Assembly (NCBI RefSeq): GCF_027595985.1
Contig: NC_073304.1
Span: 44,451,637 to 44,515,636 of the forward strand
Length of the DNA: 64,000 bases
Origin: Sorex araneus
Lineage: Eukaryota; Chordata; Mammalia; Eulipotyphla; Soricidae
Direction: 5' to 3'
In this document: in pieces, positions 61,085-64,000 of the stretch
Layout of the letters: every line of letters starts with the position of its first letter
How positions within the stretch are numbered: the stretch's first letter is position 1
The notes under the pieces: model-generated
Databases searched by the model: none
Seen by the model: only the letters and a program-made list of their open reading frames with translations
What the model was told of the DNA's origin: nothing
Translations under genes and position numbers: made by a program

Positions 61085-61236
61085 TACCTTGACTATAGCA
61101 AAACGTTTTGTTTTGGGGACACACTCAGCTATACACTCCTGGCATTGCTTAGACCATATGAGGTGCTGGGGATTGAACTAAGGTCAGCAGAGTACAAGGC
61201 AAGCACCTTACCTCTGTACTGTCCCTCTGGCCCCAG
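61085..61236 (-). mobile_element. SINE-A, old
   Basis: GGGGACACACTCAGCTATAC to CTGTCCCTCTGGCCCC. Confidence 0.75.
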
Positions 61237-61242
61237 AAACCA

Positions 61243-61440
61243 TTTTTTGGTTTTATTTTTTAATTGAATCACCATGGCATAGAGCATTACAAAATTGTTC
61301 ATGATTGCTTTTCAGTCATACAATGTTCCAACACCCATCCCTCCACCAGTGTAATATCCCAGCACTAGGGTCCCCAGTTTCCCTCCCATCTCTACAAGCC
61401 ACCCCTCATCCCAGCCTGCCTCTATGACAGGCACCTCTCT
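61243..61440 (-). mobile_element. L1 3' UTR fragment
   Basis: TTAATTGAATCACCATGGC, CCAACACCCATCCCTCCACCAG, CCCAGTTTCCCTCCC and GCCTGCCTCTATGACAGGC; the same order as other antisense L1 ends here. Confidence 0.8.
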
Positions 61441-61452
61441 TCCAGAAGCCAT

Positions 61453-61454
61453 TT

Positions 61455-61513
<59 letters not shown>

Positions 61514-61680
61514 TTTTGGGTCACACCCAGCGATGCTCAGGGGTTACTCCTGGCTTTGCACTCAGGAATTACTCCTGGCGGTGCTTGGGGGACCATATGG
61601 GATGCCAGGGATCGAACCCAGGTCGGCCGCGTGCAAGGCAAACGCCCTACCCGCTGTGCTATCACTCCGGCCCCGAGAAG
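61453..61680 (-). mobile_element. SINE-A with (TTTA)n tail and TSD
   Basis: 61453-61516 is a (TTTA)n tail; the element runs GGGTCACACCCAGCG to CTATCACTCCGGCCCC. AGAAGCCATTTTT lies before the tail and after the head. Close to consensus. Confidence 0.93.
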
Positions 61681-61924
61681 CCATTTTTAATGTGCCTTCA
61701 GGTTGAGTTCTCTGGGCTGGAAGAAAAAGAACTTGGAATTTGAGGGTAAGAAGTAATCCTAACCTACATTTTGGACCACTTCTGACTTAGGTAGGGGGCC
61801 CTAAATTCCACCCCACACAGGAGATGTTGGGGGAAGGCGGGGAGGGACCTCCTTTTTAGAAATCTTCTATTTTCTCACTGTCCACTGATTCTGCTGTTAT
61901 TCAGCTACCCCCCCCCCCGCCCAT

Positions 61925-61970
<46 letters not shown>
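61925..61970. repeat. (AC)n microsatellite
   Basis: About 46 bp of pure AC after a poly-C run (61909-61920). Confidence 0.95.
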
Positions 61971-61971
<1 letters not shown>

Positions 61972-62397
61972 CCTTTGGCAGGCCTTGAAGGAATTCTCCA
62001 AATTTAGTTGCTTCTCAGCTGTGGGGTGCGGCTGATTGCACCCAAGGGAGGTGGGCACTCTCTCGGGCCTACTCCCAGGCTCTGCTCCCTTCCTCTGGTT
62101 TCCTTCTGTTTCTAGTGGTGGGTGAGCTGAGAGAGAGCTGACACATGCGCACACATCCCCAACTCATTACCTCATTTGCACCACCCGCAGGTGTGCAGGC
62201 GTGGGCTCTGCTGGCTGGGGCCCACTCACTGCCTTGGCCAGCTCCCATCCATGCACCTGGCACTTACCCTGTGCCCATCCCCCACCCCCACTCCCACCCT
62301 GTCACGTGGAGCTGATAAATGGTTTCCTGCACCCAGCGCACCCAATCTGGCTTCGCTGCAGTTCAGCTTGTCCCCGCATAGGCAGTGGACCTGGCCC

Positions 62398-62454
62398 ATG
62401 GAGGGTGAGGATGAGACGTACCTGGACCTCTACCTGGACCAGTGTGCCGGCCAG
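62398..62454 (+). CDS. Candidate short initiator exon (unrecognised gene)
   Basis: The ATG at 62398 in a good Kozak-like context (CCCATGG) opens 19 codons reading MEGEDETYLDLYLDQCAGQ, closed by a consensus-type donor (CCAG/GTGAGC) in phase 0. The acidic, aromatic-rich composition and codon usage (CTGGACCTCTACCTGGAC) look coding, and an AG with weak pyrimidines (CCCCGCATAG, 62372-62381) could be an acceptor for a 5' UTR-containing exon. No downstream exon is found in the remaining 1.5 kb and I do not recognise the peptide. It may equally be chance. Confidence 0.3.
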
Positions 62455-62935
62455 GTGAGCCTGGAAACTGCTACCCAATCTTGCCCTCACCCCCATGCCC
62501 CACTCGTGTTTCGGAGCTCCAGGTCCTAAGTGCTTTGTCTTCACTCTCATAAAACATCTAGCGACCTTCAGAGGTAGGTCCAACTATCCAGGTGAAAACA
62601 GAAAGTTCAGTGCTCTGAGTGCCTGCAGAAGACCCAATCACCACCAACAACCTACCCTCATCCCAGCCTCTGAGTCTCACTGGGAGTGATCCCAACAGAT
62701 GCACCCGGGGTGCATAAGTGGTGCCTAAAGTTGCCAGCCAGAATTTAAGCCTGGTCGAGTGTCACTCCCAAGTCGGCGCTCAGATGGCACTTAGCCTTCC
62801 GTGCAGCAGCCCCATCCTGTGCATCTGCCTTACTAGGGTGCTGCACATTGGCCATTCGTGGGCATGGATTTGGCACTTTTTAAGGGGTGGCAGTGTTGGA
62901 TGCCAACAAGAAGAGCTCAGGAAATGTAGGAGTGG

Positions 62936-63250
62936 GCTAGAGATACATAGAGGGATAAGTCGCTTGCCTTGCACATAGCCAATCCAGGGTTGATTCCTGG
63001 AACCACATATGAGCCTACCAGGAGTGATCCCTGAGTGCAGAGCGAGGAATAAGCCCTGAGCACTGGGATTACTCCCCATTCCCAACCACCCAAAAAGGGA
63101 AGAAAGGATCTCAGAACTAGAGAGAGAGTATAGTGGGTAAAGCACCTTGCACGTGCCTGATCTGGCTTGGTTCCCTAGCACCCCATATGGTCCCATGAGC
63201 CCCAGGGAGCAAGCTCTGAGCACAGCCAGTTTAGCTCCCCTGAAAAAAAG
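62936..63250 (+). mobile_element. Two SINE-A copies in tandem
   Basis: 62936-63095: GGGCTAGAGATACATAGAGGG to GAGCACTGGGATTACTCCCC. 63116-63250: CTAGAGAGAGAGTATAGTGGG to TTAGCTCCCCTGAAAAAAAGG. Both are old and shortened. Confidence 0.7.
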
Positions 63251-63349
63251 GATCTCTGGTGGCTACAGGTGTATTGGGCGGGGGAAGGTGGTCAGGGATC
63301 TGGGGTGGAGGCAAAGCACAAACTACAGACACCTGTAACTTTCAATGTG

Positions 63350-63512
63350 ATTGTTTTGGTTTTGGGGGTCACACAGGTAGTTTTTGAGAACTACCTGTTT
63401 GTTGCTCAGGGGTTGCTTCCAGTGATCCTCAGGAGACTGTGTGTGTGGTAAGGCAGATGGAACCAGAGTTTCACTTGGACAGACACTAGTCCTTAAGTGA
63501 TCCCTCCAGCCC
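63350..63512 (-). mobile_element. SINE-A, old
   Basis: TTGGTTTTGGGGGTCACACAGG to AGTGATCCCTCCAGCCC. Confidence 0.7.
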
Positions 63513-63732
63513 AGCTTGTGATGGTATTTTCATTTGAAATTTTCTTTTACATCCAAGTGTAGTAGAAAAGATAAAGTAATAGGGAGAGGGGGAGAGGGTA
63601 CATTTCAAATAGACAATGATTAGTGCTATGGAAGTATTTGATAGAACAAAGAAAAGCCTGTCAACATGGGAAAATTCTGGGACAGAAGAATTGAAGGCAC
63701 AGCAAAAATACCTGAACAGAAACTATCTTCAG

Positions 63733-63895
63733 GGGCTGGAGTGATAGTACAGGATAGTGTGCTTGCCTTGCACGCAGCTAACCAGGGTTTGATTCCCGGC
63801 ATCCCATATGGTCCCTCGAGCACCACCAGAAGTAATTTCTGAGTGCAGAGCCAGAAGTAACCCCTGAAGCACTGCCAGGTGTGGCCCAAAAATGA
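63733..63895 (+). mobile_element. SINE-A
   Basis: GGGGCTGGAGTGATAGTACAG to GGTGTGGCCCAAAAATG, then a purine-rich tail. Confidence 0.88.
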
Positions 63896-64000
63896 AAAAA
63901 AGAGAAAAGGATAGAGGGAGGGAGAGAGGAAGGGAGAGAAGAGGGAGAGAGGAAGGAAGGAAGGAAGGAAGGAAGGAAGGAAGGAAGGAAGGAAGGAAGG
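63896..64000. repeat. (GGAA)n purine repeat, runs off the window
   Basis: AGAG/GGGAG units then perfect (GGAA)n from about 63950 to the end; probably an expanded SINE tail. Confidence 0.9.

Larger units (their letters stand above)
61681..62935. other. Unique, relatively GC-rich DNA with one candidate exon
   Basis: No mobile element recognised except an (AC)n run. 62170-62460 has the highest GC in the window outside E-element 1. Confidence 0.45.

Noticed and set aside
61453..61516. Regularly spaced repeats as a CRISPR-like or satellite array
   Set aside because: These are simple (TTTA)n microsatellites at SINE tails, in a eukaryotic genome.

Overview
This is a mammalian nuclear genomic window, most probably from a shrew (Soricidae, Sorex-type). 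No complete host protein-coding gene can be supported. The call rests on four things: dozens of copies of a tRNA-headed SINE that I associate with the common shrew, L1 3' ends that all share one lineage-type 3' UTR, old eutherian repeats (MIR, L2, decayed L1M-like pieces), and two copies of an RTE-clade LINE whose reading frame resembles nematode RTE proteins. I recall published work on an RTE exchanged between parasitic nematodes and the common shrew; this is from memory and unchecked.

Working names used below. SINE-A is a tRNA-like head plus a body ending in GTGTGACCC and an A-rich tail, so presumably moved by L1. SINE-R has the same tRNA-like head, a different body, and a 3' tail homologous to the last ~70-150 bp of the RTE LINE, ending in short tandem repeats instead of poly-A. 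SINE-O is an older, longer, poorly conserved tRNA-headed type. E-elements are non-autonomous retroposons made of tandem monomers fused to an L1-type 3' UTR.

Layout. 0-7.5 kb: SINEs, L1 3' ends and a pile of five SINE-A copies (2.9-3.9 kb). 7.8-10.8 kb: a nest in which an old L2 holds a SINE-A, which holds an antisense L1, which holds a one-LTR endogenous retrovirus fragment; a second, sense L1 lies beside it. 10.9-16 kb: SINEs and L1 pieces. 16.16-18.47 kb: RTE copy 1. 18.6-23.3 kb: three defective L1s. 25.3-27.9 kb: RTE copy 2, which reaches into the endonuclease domain. 28-29.5 kb: E-like element and old L1 3' UTR with a long-form SINE-R. 32.8-36.5 kb: two broken L1s with nested SINEs. 38.7-39.9, 42.5-43.3 and 46.65-47.37 kb: E-elements. 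48-56 kb: mostly unique DNA, with a copied-and-pasted local segment at 51.6 kb. 56.5-57 kb: long pyrimidine tract. 58.9-60.1 and 61.7-62.9 kb: unique DNA with a CTCF-like motif and one candidate short coding exon.

The main system is the RTE LINE together with SINE-R. The LINE copies are dead here and share two nonsense codons. SINE-R carries the LINE's 3' end and shows target-site duplications, so it looks like a parasite of a horizontally acquired LINE. All family names come from recognition of sequence features; no database search was possible.
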